64,000 nt of DNA from Microbacterium sp. 8M. GTDB taxonomy: Bacteria; Actinomycetota; Actinomycetes; Actinomycetales; Microbacteriaceae. Positions 34,714-43,097 of this stretch are shown one piece after another; the stretch's first letter is position 1; every line of letters begins with the position of its first letter. The stretch is taken from NCBI RefSeq assembly GCF_902506375.1, contig NZ_LR733284.1, positions 853,042 through 917,041 on the forward strand, in the 5' to 3' direction. Both the position numbers and the translations under genes were made by a program. The notes below the pieces were generated by a model. That model had not been told where the DNA came from. It made no database searches and saw nothing but the letters and a program-made list of their open reading frames with translations.

Positions 34714-35805
34714 ATGTCCACCACGACACTCGACCTGGCCATCGTCGGCGCGGGAGCGGCGGGGCTGCACACCGCGCGCCGTGCGATGGACCGCGACATG
34801 CGGATCCAGGTCTTCGACGCGCACGCCCGCATCGGCGACAGCTGGCGGGAGCGCTACCGCTCCCTGCGCCTGTTCACGCCGCGGCGCTGGGCCCAGCTGC
34901 CGGGTCTGCGGCTCGACATCGGCGTGTTCGACTACCCCACGGCGACGCAGCTCGCCGACTACCTGGAGCGGTACGCCGCGACCTTCGAGATCCCGGTGCG
35001 CACGGCGACCCGGGTGCAGCGCCTGCACGTGGACGCCGAAGGGCTGTTCCACCTGGCGCTCGACACGGGGGAGGACGTCGTCGCCCAGCGCGTGGTCGTG
35101 GCCGTCGGCGTGCACCACCGCGCCGTCGTGCCGACTTTCGCGGCCGACGTGGATCCGTCGATCCGGCAGCTGCACTCCCTCGACTATCACGGCCCCGAGG
35201 ACTTCGCTCCAGGATCCGTGCTCGTCGTCGGCGCGGCGAACTCCGGCACGGACATCGCGCTCGAAGCGGCCGCGGCGGGTCACGCCACCGTCATCGCGGG
35301 GCGGCACCCCGGCCAGGTGCCCGGCAACATCGACACCCCGATCGGCAACCTGATCAGCGACATCTTCATCCGCAAGCTCCGCAACGCGACGAGCGATACC
35401 GAGAAGGGGCGCCGCCTCTGGGAGGAGCGCCGCGGTCACGGCGTGAACCTCGTGCGCAACCACCTGTCCGACCTGCGCAAGGCGGGGATCCGGCAGGTCG
35501 GACGCGTGGCGGGCGTCGAGGACGGCCGCCCCGTGCTCGAGGACGGCGAGCGCCTCAACCCCGCGACGATCGTGTGGTGCACCGGATCCCGGCCGGTCCT
35601 GGACTGGATCGACATCCCCGGATTCGCGGACGAACAGGGCGTGCGCCACGAACGCGGCATGTCCACGGTCGTGCCATGGCTCGCGTTCATGGGCCTGCCG
35701 TTCCAATACTCCATCGCCTCGCCCACGCTCATGGGCATGGGCCGCGACGCGGAGTATGTGGTGGAGCACCTGCTGCAGCCGGCCCCGGTCGCGCAGGCGG
35801 CGTGA
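34714..35805 (+). CDS. Flavin-containing monooxygenase-like NAD(P)/FAD oxidoreductase
   Basis: A 363-residue group B flavoprotein monooxygenase-like enzyme. The FAD motif is IVGAGAAGLHTA (residues about 9-20), the NADPH motif is VVGAANSGTDIALEAAAAG, and the second part includes IVWCTGSRPVLDWIDIPGF. The FMO signature FxGxxxHxxxY/F is degenerate (LHSLDYHGPEDF). It may oxygenate a sulfur- or nitrogen-containing compound or act as a thioredoxin-reductase-like enzyme. GAGGAGG precedes the ATG. The upstream NMT1-type importer might bring the substrate, but this is guesswork from position. Confidence 0.85.
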   Translation: MSTTTLDLAIVGAGAAGLHTARRAMDRDMRIQVFDAHARIGDSWRERYRSLRLFTPRRWAQLPGLRLDIGVFDYPTATQLADYLERYAATFEIPVRTATRVQRLHVDAEGLFHLALDTGEDVVAQRVVVAVGVHHRAVVPTFAADVDPSIRQLHSLDYHGPEDFAPGSVLVVGAANSGTDIALEAAAAGHATVIAGRHPGQVPGNIDTPIGNLISDIFIRKLRNATSDTEKGRRLWEERRGHGVNLVRNHLSDLRKAGIRQVGRVAGVEDGRPVLEDGERLNPATIVWCTGSRPVLDWIDIPGFADEQGVRHERGMSTVVPWLAFMGLPFQYSIASPTLMGMGRDAEYVVEHLLQPAPVAQAA

Positions 35806-35890
35806 CGGCGTCGATGAGCTGCTGTGCATCCCCCTGCTGCAGGCGACTTCGTAGAATCCGGCGCGACGTCGGGCCACCCCGAAGCCCCGA

Positions 35891-36346
35891 TCAGTTGCTC
35901 CGCATGACCCTCGTCGTGTCGACGTCGACGCGCTCACCCCGAGAGTCGCTCGGGTGGAGCTGCTCGAGAAGCTGGCCGCGTTCGTCCACCAGAGTGGAGT
36001 GCGACTCGTCGTCGGCGAACGCGTGCCGCTCGCCCCACTGGCGCAGAGCGACGATGACGGTGAACAGGTCACGGCCGGCTTCGGTGAGCACGTAGTGCTG
36101 GCGGCGGCCGGACGTCGCGGTCTCGCGGGCGAGGATGCCGTGATCGACGAGGCGACGGAGCCGGTCGGCGAGGATGTTGCGCGCCATCCCCGTGCGTTGC
36201 TGAAACCCGGTGAAAGACGTCGCCCCGTCCATCGCGTCTCGAACGATCAGCAGACTCCACCGCTCGCCGACGAGGTCGAGCGTGCGCGCGACGGGACAGG
36301 CCGGGTCGGTCCAAGCGACGGTATCAACGTTCACATCCGGCTTCAT
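35891..36346 (-). CDS. HxlR-family regulator
   Basis: A 151-residue MarR-like winged-helix regulator of the HxlR family. The marks are the N-terminal CPVARTLDLVGERWSLLIVR and the wing segment RRLVDHGILARETATSGRRQ. The ATG at 36346 has GGGAGG 4 nt upstream and is preferred to the GTG one codon earlier. The single N-terminal Cys in DPACPVA is where many HxlR proteins sense reactive electrophiles. It is divergent from an MFS exporter gene with a perfect 8-bp inverted repeat between them, so it probably represses the exporter and itself. Confidence 0.93.
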   Translation of the reverse strand: MKPDVNVDTVAWTDPACPVARTLDLVGERWSLLIVRDAMDGATSFTGFQQRTGMARNILADRLRRLVDHGILARETATSGRRQHYVLTEAGRDLFTVIVALRQWGERHAFADDESHSTLVDERGQLLEQLHPSDSRGERVDVDTTRVMRSN

Positions 36347-36370
36347 CACACCTCCCGGTGAGTTGCGGAA

Positions 36371-36404
36371 TGAAACCTATTCTGCCACGCTGCAAAAGGT
36401 TTCA
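36371..36404. promoter_or_regulatory. HxlR operator candidate
   Basis: TGAAACCT (36371-36378) and AGGTTTCA (36397-36404) are a perfect inverted repeat with an 18-nt spacer. The left arm overlaps a -10 box (TAGGTT, minus strand) of the HxlR gene. On the plus strand TACTGA at 36411-36416 is a possible -10 for the exporter gene. Confidence 0.6.
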
Positions 36405-36427
36405 AACTGCTACTGATTGGAGAAGGT

Positions 36428-37654
36428 GTGGAACTCACGCACCCCCGGAGGGCCCTGCTTGCGATGGTCTGCTCGGTCGCCGTAGCGACGATCTACGTCG
36501 CCCAGCCTGTGCTTGCGCAGATCGGGCGGGACCTGCGCGTGCCCGAGCCTGACCTGGGGTGGGTCGTGGCGTCAGGGCAGCTCGGCTACCTGCTCGGCTT
36601 GGTCGTCCTCGTCCCCTTGGGAGAGATGCTGGATCGACGCAAGCTGATCGGCGTCCAACTGCTCCTCGCCGCGGTCGGCATGACGCTCGCCGCGACCGCT
36701 CCCGGGCTCTGGGTTCTCCTCGCCGGTCTCGCGGTGACGGGTCTGTTCGCGGTGGTTGTGCAGACCACGGTGGCGTTCGCGGCCGACCTCTCGACGCCGC
36801 CGGAACGCGGTCGCACGCTCGGAATCGTCACCTCCGGGGTCATCATCGGAATCCTCGGCGCACGCGTCCTGGCCGGGGCCCTCGCCGACCTGTGGGGGTG
36901 GCGGAGCATCTACGGCGCGCTGGTGCTGCTGCTCGTCGCGCTCGCGATCGTGGTCCTGAAGCAACTGCCGACCGACCCTCGGTCGAATCGCGGGTCATAC
37001 AGCGAGACGCTGAGGTCACTCGGACACCGCTTCCGCGAACCGCTCTTCGTCTCACGCGGGCTGATCGCATTCTTCCTGTTCGCCTCATTCGGGACGTTGT
37101 GGAGCGGACTCGCCCTGCCGCTGGCGGCTGAACCGTGGCGGCTGAGCCCGACGCAGATCGGTATGTTCGGCATCGCCGGACTCGCCGGCGCGCTCGGAGC
37201 CGCACGAGCCGGCCGATGGGCGGACGCCGGACGCGCCAACTCGGTGATCGGGGCTTCACTCGCCCTGCTGGCCCTGTGCTGGGCGGCATCCGGACAGGCG
37301 ACCTGGTCGCTCTGGCTGGTGATCCTCGGTGTGATCGTCCTGGACTTCGCGGTCCAGGCGGCGCACGTGAGCAATCAGGCCATTCTCACGGCCGCCCACT
37401 CCGACCGGACCAGCAGCACCATCGGCGGGTATATGTTCTTCTACTCGCTGGGCTCGGCCCTCGGTGCGACGGCGACCACCAACATCTATTCCTCTTCGGG
37501 GTGGACGGGATGTGCTGTCCTCGGGGCAGGCTTCGCGATCTGCGGGCTGCTCAGCTGGGCGCTCAGTCGGCGCTCGGTCACGGCGGCAGGACGTGACGCC
37601 GGAGATCGGATATCGGGTCACACAGCCGCAACCCCGAGGGAAGACCGAGCCTGA
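36428..37654 (+). CDS. MFS transporter (drug/metabolite exporter)
   Basis: A 408-residue 12-helix major facilitator protein. The loop 2-3 motif is GEMLDRRKLIG and helix 5 has the motif-C-like VTSGVIIGILGARVLAG, which marks an exporter of the drug:H+ antiporter group. The start used is the GTG at 36428 just after a possible -10 at 36411-36416; the GTG at 36426 is in another frame and an internal ATG at 36464 is the alternative. GGATCC, common elsewhere, is absent here. The divergent HxlR gene is the likely repressor. Confidence 0.88.
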   Translation: MELTHPRRALLAMVCSVAVATIYVAQPVLAQIGRDLRVPEPDLGWVVASGQLGYLLGLVVLVPLGEMLDRRKLIGVQLLLAAVGMTLAATAPGLWVLLAGLAVTGLFAVVVQTTVAFAADLSTPPERGRTLGIVTSGVIIGILGARVLAGALADLWGWRSIYGALVLLLVALAIVVLKQLPTDPRSNRGSYSETLRSLGHRFREPLFVSRGLIAFFLFASFGTLWSGLALPLAAEPWRLSPTQIGMFGIAGLAGALGAARAGRWADAGRANSVIGASLALLALCWAASGQATWSLWLVILGVIVLDFAVQAAHVSNQAILTAAHSDRTSSTIGGYMFFYSLGSALGATATTNIYSSSGWTGCAVLGAGFAICGLLSWALSRRSVTAAGRDAGDRISGHTAATPREDRA

Positions 37655-37744
37655 CCCATCCGAACGCCCGGTTGTAGACCTGCGCATCCGCAGGAGTCAG
37701 ATCATCTCGCTTGGGAGCATCCCCGGCTGTCCATTCGGCGGCGG

Positions 37745-38113
37745 ATGAGCACCTGGGTAAGGAACTACCTCGCACCGGTCGTTGCCCCACGCGACTGGCC
37801 GGGGCAGTGGGTCGATCTCGAGAGCTGGAGCGACGAGGACCTCGCGCGGGCGTTCGGCGTTGCGCTCGAGCAGCTCGACAATCATCTCGCCGCCATCACC
37901 GACGCCCGCTCGCTCGCCACGGCGATGGCCGCCAACTCGTCCGGGCTCGACCTGGACCTCTTCGCCTGGTCGTGCGCGAACGACGACCAGGCCGCGATCG
38001 CGGAACAGCTCGCGACCGCCAAGGCGAACTCCGGCGCCGAGGAGCGCTGGCCGAGGCTCCGGGCCCAGTTCGATCGCGTCGCCCAGCGGTCCGGGGTCAG
38101 CCTCGCAGCCTAG
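37745..38113 (+). CDS. Hypothetical protein, mostly helical
   Basis: A 122-residue soluble protein I do not recognise. It starts MSTWVRNYLAPVVAPRDWPG and contains helical segments rich in Ala, Asp and Glu; two tryptophans near the N-terminus and FAWSCANDD in the middle are notable. No signal peptide or membrane segment is visible. The ribosome site is weak (GGCGGCGG before the ATG). It follows the MFS gene by 90 nt inside the GGATCC-free stretch and ends 21 nt before the convergent lactonase gene. Confidence 0.6.
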   Translation: MSTWVRNYLAPVVAPRDWPGQWVDLESWSDEDLARAFGVALEQLDNHLAAITDARSLATAMAANSSGLDLDLFAWSCANDDQAAIAEQLATAKANSGAEERWPRLRAQFDRVAQRSGVSLAA

Positions 38114-38134
38114 TAGTGAGGGAAGTAACTCGCG

Positions 38135-39268
38135 TCAGCGGGCGAGCAGCAGGTGGGTCGGCGCGGGCGCCGGGGTGCGGTGCCGCACGCGACCGGGGGC
38201 GCCAGTGCGCTCGTCGAGGTCGAGCACGCTGATCTCGTCGGAGCGCTGGCCCGCGACGAGCAGGGCTCCGTCGTGCACGAGGTGGTGGCGGGGCCAGTCG
38301 ACGCCTGCGTCGGCGAGCGCGAGGGGCTCGACCCGCTCGCCGGATCCGCGCACGCGCAGCGCGGCGATCGTGTTGCTGCCCCGCACCCCGGCGTACAGGG
38401 TCTCGCCGTCCCTCGAGCGGCTGAGCTCGGCGGGATAGTCGTGGCCGGGCGTCGCGATCGCCGAAACCGGGGTGCCGGCGATGAGGCCCCAGCGGCCCTC
38501 GCGATCGGGCGCGAGGGTGAACAACTCGCAGGAGTACTCGGTGACCACGTGCAGGTGTCCGCTGGGGTGCACGACCATGTGCCGCGGGCCGGATCCGCGC
38601 GGCAGCACGACCTCGTGGTCGAGCGTCAGCCCGGTCGGCGCGGGGCGCCAGATCCGCACCAGGTCGTAGCCGAGGTCGGTCGTCGCGATCCGCCCGTCGG
38701 CCAGGAACGCCGCGGCATGCGCGTGCGAGACCCGGGGATCGCCGTTCGGATCCCGAGGATTCGGATCCGAGGCGTAGGGATCCACGGCCGCCGTCTTGTT
38801 GACGTCGCCGGCCGAGGCCGCCTCCCCGTCACCGTCCCCGCCGCCGAACAGCGCCTCGCGCAGTTCCGCGGCCTTGTCGCGGGCGTTGGGCTGCAGCGAG
38901 CCGTCGGCGCCGAGCCCGGTCCGCACCACCCGGCCGTCGCCGTAGCAGCTGGCCACGAGGAAGCGGCCGCGCGGGTCCACGGCGAGGTGGCACACGAACT
39001 GCCCGGCCGGCACTGGCCGCCCGAGCGGGCGCAGCGCGCGCTCACCGGTCTGCGTGAAGGCGGCGACCTCGCCCGGGCCCTCGAGCGCCGCATAGACCAC
39101 GTCGAGCGTCGGATGCTGCGCGAGCCACGACGGAGACGGGGCCGGCGCCACCGCACCGCGGTACCCGAGCGTGGTCGGGCCCTGGCCCTCGGCGACGGCG
39201 AGCAACCCGATCCCGTCGGCGGGGCCCTCCATGTCGGCGCCGTAGCCGCCGACCCAGAACCGGGTCAT
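38135..39268 (-). CDS. Lactonase-family beta-propeller (6-phosphogluconolactonase-like)
   Basis: A 377-residue seven-bladed beta-propeller of the PF10282 lactonase family (YbhE-like). Blade marks include HLAVDPRGRFLVASCYGDG, VSHAHAAAFLADG, GSGPRHMVVHPSG and SRSRDGETLYAGVRG. An insertion at about residues 135-175, rich in Asp, Pro and Asn (ASDPNPRDPNGDP), is longer than usual. It may hydrolyse 6-phosphogluconolactone or another lactone. Its ATG follows the purA stop by one nucleotide, so both are in one operon, which is unusual for a pentose phosphate step. Confidence 0.87.
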   Translation of the reverse strand: MTRFWVGGYGADMEGPADGIGLLAVAEGQGPTTLGYRGAVAPAPSPSWLAQHPTLDVVYAALEGPGEVAAFTQTGERALRPLGRPVPAGQFVCHLAVDPRGRFLVASCYGDGRVVRTGLGADGSLQPNARDKAAELREALFGGGDGDGEAASAGDVNKTAAVDPYASDPNPRDPNGDPRVSHAHAAAFLADGRIATTDLGYDLVRIWRPAPTGLTLDHEVVLPRGSGPRHMVVHPSGHLHVVTEYSCELFTLAPDREGRWGLIAGTPVSAIATPGHDYPAELSRSRDGETLYAGVRGSNTIAALRVRGSGERVEPLALADAGVDWPRHHLVHDGALLVAGQRSDEISVLDLDERTGAPGRVRHRTPAPAPTHLLLAR

Positions 39269-39269
39269 G

Positions 39270-40556
39270 TCAGTCGACGAGGTCGTGGCGCACGATCACC
39301 TGGTCGCGCTCCGGGCCGACGCCGATCACCGAGATGCGAGTGCCGCTCATGGCCTCCAGCGCGAGCACGTAGTCCTGCGCGTTCTTGGGCAGATCGTCGA
39401 ACGTGCGGGCCGTGGAGATGTCCTCCTGCCAGCCCGGGTAATACTCCAGGATCGGCTTCGCGTGGTGGAAGTCGCTCTGATTCACCGGCACGTCGTCGAA
39501 GCGCACGCCATCGACGTCGTAGGCGACGCACACCGGGATCTGCTCGAGACCGCCGAGGATGTCGAGCTTCGTGAGCACGAGGTCGGTGATGCCGTTCACG
39601 CGCGTCGCGTAGCGGGTGATCGGCGCGTCGTACCAGCCCACGCGGCGCGGACGCCCGGTGGTGGTGCCGAATTCGAAGCCGCGCGCACGCAGCCACTCGC
39701 CCTGCTCGTCGAAGAGCTCGGTGGGGAACGGGCCGGATCCGACCCGCGTCGTGTACGCCTTGACGATGCCGACGATGCGGTCGAGGCGCCCGGGGCCCAC
39801 ACCGGATCCGGTGGAGGCGCCGCCCGCGGTCGCGGAGGACGACGTCACGAACGGGTAGGTGCCGTGGTCGACGTCGAGCATGGTGGCCTGGCCGCCCTCG
39901 AACACGACGACCTCGCCGCGCTGCAGCGCGTCGTCGAGCAGGTGCCCGGTGTCGGCGACCATCGGCCGAAGCCGCTCGGCGTAGGAGAGCAGGTCCGCCA
40001 TGATCTCGTCGACGGTGATGGCGCGGCGGTTGAACACCTTCACGAGGAGGTGGTTCTTCTGGTCGAGCGCACCCTCGACCTTCTGGCGCAGGATGTTCTC
40101 GTCGAACAGGTCCTGCACGCGGATCCCGACGCGGTTGATCTTGTCGGCGTAGGCGGGGCCGATGCCGCGGCCGGTGGTGCCGATCATGCGCTTGCCGAGG
40201 AAGCGCTCGGTGACCTTGTCGAGCGTGCGGTGGTACTGGGTGATGATGTGCGCGTTGGCGCTCACCTTGAGGCGCGACGTGTCGATGCCCCTGGACCCGA
40301 GGGCCTCGAGCTCGTGGAACAGGACCTCGAGGTCGATGACGACGCCGTTGCCGATCACCGGGGTGACGCCGGGCGAGAGGATGCCCGAGGGCAGCAGGTG
40401 CAGGGCGTACTTCTCGTCGCCGACGACGACGGTGTGCCCGGCGTTGTTGCCGCCGTTGAACTTCACGACCCAGTCGGTGCGCTCGCCGAGCAGATCCGTG
40501 GCCTTGCCCTTGCCCTCGTCGCCCCACTGGACGCCGACGATCACGATTCCTGGCAT
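39270..40556 (-). CDS. purA: Adenylosuccinate synthetase
   Basis: A 428-residue GTP-dependent adenylosuccinate synthase, which joins IMP and aspartate in AMP synthesis. The P-loop-like [14 protein letters not shown] is at residues about 8-21, with the catalytic D and the GGNNAGHT motif following; [15 protein letters not shown], the conserved [15 protein letters not shown] segment ([13 protein letters not shown]), GTTTGRPRR and TKLDILGG are present. The start is the ATG at 40556 where the family begins; the open frame upstream is not conserved. A TAGACT -10 (minus strand) is at 40650-40645. Confidence 0.98.
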   Translation of the reverse strand: MPGIVIVGVQWGDEGKGKATDLLGERTDWVVKFNGGNNAGHTVVVGDEKYALHLLPSGILSPGVTPVIGNGVVIDLEVLFHELEALGSRGIDTSRLKVSANAHIITQYHRTLDKVTERFLGKRMIGTTGRGIGPAYADKINRVGIRVQDLFDENILRQKVEGALDQKNHLLVKVFNRRAITVDEIMADLLSYAERLRPMVADTGHLLDDALQRGEVVVFEGGQATMLDVDHGTYPFVTSSSATAGGASTGSGVGPGRLDRIVGIVKAYTTRVGSGPFPTELFDEQGEWLRARGFEFGTTTGRPRRVGWYDAPITRYATRVNGITDLVLTKLDILGGLEQIPVCVAYDVDGVRFDDVPVNQSDFHHAKPILEYYPGWQEDISTARTFDDLPKNAQDYVLALEAMSGTRISVIGVGPERDQVIVRHDLVD

Positions 40557-40898
40557 GGGTGCATCCCCCTTGGGTGCGGCCGGTGGCCGCCGTGCTTTCG
40601 CCGGGCTTGCACCGGCAGATGAGCTGGCCCGATCGGGCGGGGCCAGTCTATCGGAGGGGGTCGGACGCGCCGGTGCCGGCGTCCGGCGAAGCCCGCGGGC
40701 GGAGGCGCTGCTCCTTCTACTCCTCGGATCCGCACTTCGCAAGCGGGTTCTCCTGCGAGTTCCTCTGCCGTTCAGTGGTACCTACCGACTCCCGGGCACG
40801 GCGCCCGGATCCTCCCCCGCAGTCGGCACGACGAGCCCGGACGCGCGAGCGTCGATGCGGTGTTCGGCGTGCCGTCGCACCAGTGAAAGAGGTGAACC
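40557..40898. promoter_or_regulatory. Divergent purA / sigma factor region
   Basis: No gene is convincing in these 342 bases. The minus strand has a -10 TAGACT (40650-40645) for purA, followed in the leader by the 12-bp palindrome GCCCGATCGGGC at about 40628-40639. The plus side before the sigma gene has AGAGGTG as ribosome site but no clear promoter; a sigma-F-type GTTT/GGGTA pair was looked for and not seen. Confidence 0.4.
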
Positions 40899-41774
40899 AT
40901 GCGTGCAGCGCCCCTCTCCCCCGGCCGTCCCGCCGAGACCGCGATCCCGGTCAGGATGCCGGAACCGCCGGAGACGGCCGTCCCGGATCCGGACCTCGGC
41001 GACCGGGAGCAGCGCAACGCGCGCATGGTCGCTCTGCTCGCGAGCGCGCAGGGCCGCCCGGAACATGAGCGCCGCCGCGCCGAGCAGCGCGTCGTGATGG
41101 AGTACCTCGACGTCGCGGACGCCGTCGCGAACCGGTACCGCCTGCGCCCGCAGGAGCACGGAGACGTGCGCCAGGTCGCCTACGTCGGGCTGGTCAAGGC
41201 CGTGCAGCGCTTCGACCCCGCTCGCGGCGGCGACATCGTGTCGTTCGCCGTGCCGACGATCGCCGGCGAGATCAAGCGCTACTTCCGCGACTGCAGCTGG
41301 GTGGTGCGGCCGCCTCGCTCGCTGCAGGAGCTCGACACCGAACTGCGCACCGCGACCTCGACGCTGCGTCAGCGGCTCGGCCGCGAGCCCTCGCTCGACG
41401 AGGTCGCGGAGGAGACCGGGATCCCGCGCCCCCAGGTCGCCGAGGGCCTGCGCTGCGGTCAGGCGCGACAGCCCGTCTCGCTGGATATGCCGTCCCGCCC
41501 GCACACGGACGGTGAGAGTCCGACCTTCGGGGAGACGCTGCACGCGCCGGGGGACGACTTCTCCCGCGCCGACCAGCTCGTCGCGATCTCGCACGCCTGC
41601 CGCGGCCTCAGCCCGCGCGACCGCAAGATCCTGAAGATGCGGTTCGTGCAGGACTGCACGCAGGACGAGATCGCCCGCGAGTGCCACGTCACCCAGATGC
41701 AGATCTCGCGCCTGCTGACCCGGATCCTGCGGGATCTGCGCGCACGCCTGTCGCCCGAGCTGCTGGCGGCCTGA
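40899..41774 (+). CDS. RNA polymerase sigma factor, SigB/SigF (group 3) type
   Basis: A 291-residue sigma-70 family factor of the stress/sporulation SigB/SigF/SigG group. Region 2 is DVADAVANRYRLRPQEHGDV followed by GLVKAVQRFDPARGGDIVSF, region 3 is EIKRYFRDCSWVVRPPRSLQ, and region 4 has LSPRDRKILKMRFVQDCTQD and the HTH EIARECHVTQMQISRLLTRI. The first 55 residues are an extension rich in Pro and Glu. No anti-sigma or anti-anti-sigma gene is adjacent, although these factors are usually held by an RsbW-like kinase. AGAGGTG precedes the ATG. Confidence 0.93.
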   Translation: MRAAPLSPGRPAETAIPVRMPEPPETAVPDPDLGDREQRNARMVALLASAQGRPEHERRRAEQRVVMEYLDVADAVANRYRLRPQEHGDVRQVAYVGLVKAVQRFDPARGGDIVSFAVPTIAGEIKRYFRDCSWVVRPPRSLQELDTELRTATSTLRQRLGREPSLDEVAEETGIPRPQVAEGLRCGQARQPVSLDMPSRPHTDGESPTFGETLHAPGDDFSRADQLVAISHACRGLSPRDRKILKMRFVQDCTQDEIARECHVTQMQISRLLTRILRDLRARLSPELLAA

Positions 41775-41804
41775 GCGGGCGAAGGCTTCGCGGGGTCGCG
41801 CACG

Positions 41805-41892
41805 TCGCGGCCCCGCGATCGGGGACTCGGCGGCCCCGCGATCGGCGGGAGTCGCGGCCCCGCGATCGGGCGGGTCGGCGGCCCCGCGACCG
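41805..41892. repeat. Four tandem copies of a palindrome-bearing 22-25 bp unit
   Basis: Units related to TCGCGGCCCCGCGATCGG begin at 41805, 41827, 41852 and 41875. Each contains the self-complementary CGCGGCCCCGCG-type core. It lies between convergent sigma factor and glycosyltransferase genes and could act as a terminator in both directions. Confidence 0.7.
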
Positions 41893-41961
41893 AGCAGGTC
41901 GGGCCGGCTCGGCGGAACGCACGCCCCGGCCGTCGGGCGCGATCAGCGCCCCACGGCGAGG

Positions 41962-42909
41962 TCAGCGCTGCACGGCGCGGGCGGCCCGGATCACGTCCTC
42001 GGATGTGATCGCGAGCAGGGCCGGATCCGGGTCGTCCGCGAAGACGTCGCCGCGCCGCCGCGCCTCGTCGGTGAGCACGAGGTGCGGACCCGGCGGCGGA
42101 CCCCACTCCGACGCCGGCGCAGGCCCGAAGATCACCACGGACGGCGTGCCGTAGGCCGAGGCCAGGTGCGCGGCGCCGGTGTCGGCGGAGACCACGACTC
42201 CGGCGTGCGCGATGAGGGCGGCCAGATCGGCGAGGTCGGAGCGGCCCGCCCGCACGTCGGCGCCGGGGATGCCCGCGCGCTCGGCCAGCGCCTCGGCCCG
42301 GGCGCGGTCCGAGGCGCCGCCGGTCACCACCACCCGCGCTCCGTCGCCGCGCAGCGCGCGGGCGACCGCGGCGAAGCGCTCGACGGGCCACTGCCGCGCG
42401 CCGTAGAAGGCGCCGACGTGCACGACCGCCGCGCCCTCGACGTGCGGCTCCCGCGAGGGGACCCGGATCCGCACGTCGTCGGGGTCGGCCGGGGCGCCGT
42501 GCGCCGTGACCAGACGCGCCCAGCGCACCCGCTCGTGCATGCCGTCCACCCACTCCGGCCCGTCCGGGTTCCCCGGCGAGCGGTGCGCGATGCGGCGGCG
42601 CGGGCGGAGGGCGTCGATCAGCGCGCGGCTCTCCGGCCCGTTGCCGTGCAGGTTCGCCGCGACGTCGACCGCTCCGGGCGGCACGGGAAGCGGCTCGTCC
42701 AGCCCCGGCGTCGGCAGCAGCGCGTCGATCCCGTCGACGAGCTCCACGATCTGCTCCAGCCACCCGGACACGGCGAGCACGAGCTCGTGGCCGCCGAACG
42801 CCCGGCGCAGGCCGTGCAGTGCGGGCACGGCGACCAGGAGGTCGCCGAGTTTGAGGGCCCGCAGCGCGAGCAGGACGGGCCGGTCCTCTGGGCGGTCGAA
42901 GCGGCGCAT
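41962..42909 (-). CDS. Glycosyltransferase family 9 (heptosyltransferase-like)
   Basis: A 315-residue GT-B enzyme of family GT9, which transfers heptose from a nucleotide heptose. The marks are LLALRALKLGDLLVAVPALH near the N-terminus, HVGAFYGARQWPVERFAAVA (donor side), VVVTGGASDRARAEAL and SADTGAAHLASAYGTPSVVIF. The ATG at 42909 is used; a GTG lies one codon upstream. It is divergent from the GmhB-type gene, with a structured 188-bp gap between. Together with the other GT9 proteins here it suggests a heptose-containing glycan. Confidence 0.9.
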   Translation of the reverse strand: MRRFDRPEDRPVLLALRALKLGDLLVAVPALHGLRRAFGGHELVLAVSGWLEQIVELVDGIDALLPTPGLDEPLPVPPGAVDVAANLHGNGPESRALIDALRPRRRIAHRSPGNPDGPEWVDGMHERVRWARLVTAHGAPADPDDVRIRVPSREPHVEGAAVVHVGAFYGARQWPVERFAAVARALRGDGARVVVTGGASDRARAEALAERAGIPGADVRAGRSDLADLAALIAHAGVVVSADTGAAHLASAYGTPSVVIFGPAPASEWGPPPGPHLVLTDEARRRGDVFADDPDPALLAITSEDVIRAARAVQR

Positions 42910-43024
42910 CACCTCACCCTGCCGAGGGATCCGCGCGCACAGAACGGCCTTGCGGATCCCGTCGCGCTCTGCCAGGGGATCCGGAATCGGGGGTCACGAG
43001 GCCGGCGACGAGGAAAAGAGGAGC

Positions 43025-43094
43025 AGAAGCGGAGAAGTCGAGGAGAAGTGCTCGCCGAGGAGTTTGCTTCTCCTCGAGATGGGGAAGTGCTTCT
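43025..43094 (+). promoter_or_regulatory. Nested hairpin in the leader of the glycan operon
   Basis: A perfect 11-bp stem TCGAGGAGAAG (43038-43048) / CTTCTCCTCGA (43067-43077) with an 18-nt loop is enclosed by AGAAGC (43025-43030) / GCTTCT (43089-43094). The only ribosome-site-like sequence, GGGGAAG (43081-43087), lies between the two stems just before the ATG at 43098. The stretch is unusually purine-rich. Confidence 0.5.
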
Positions 43095-43097
43095 GAC

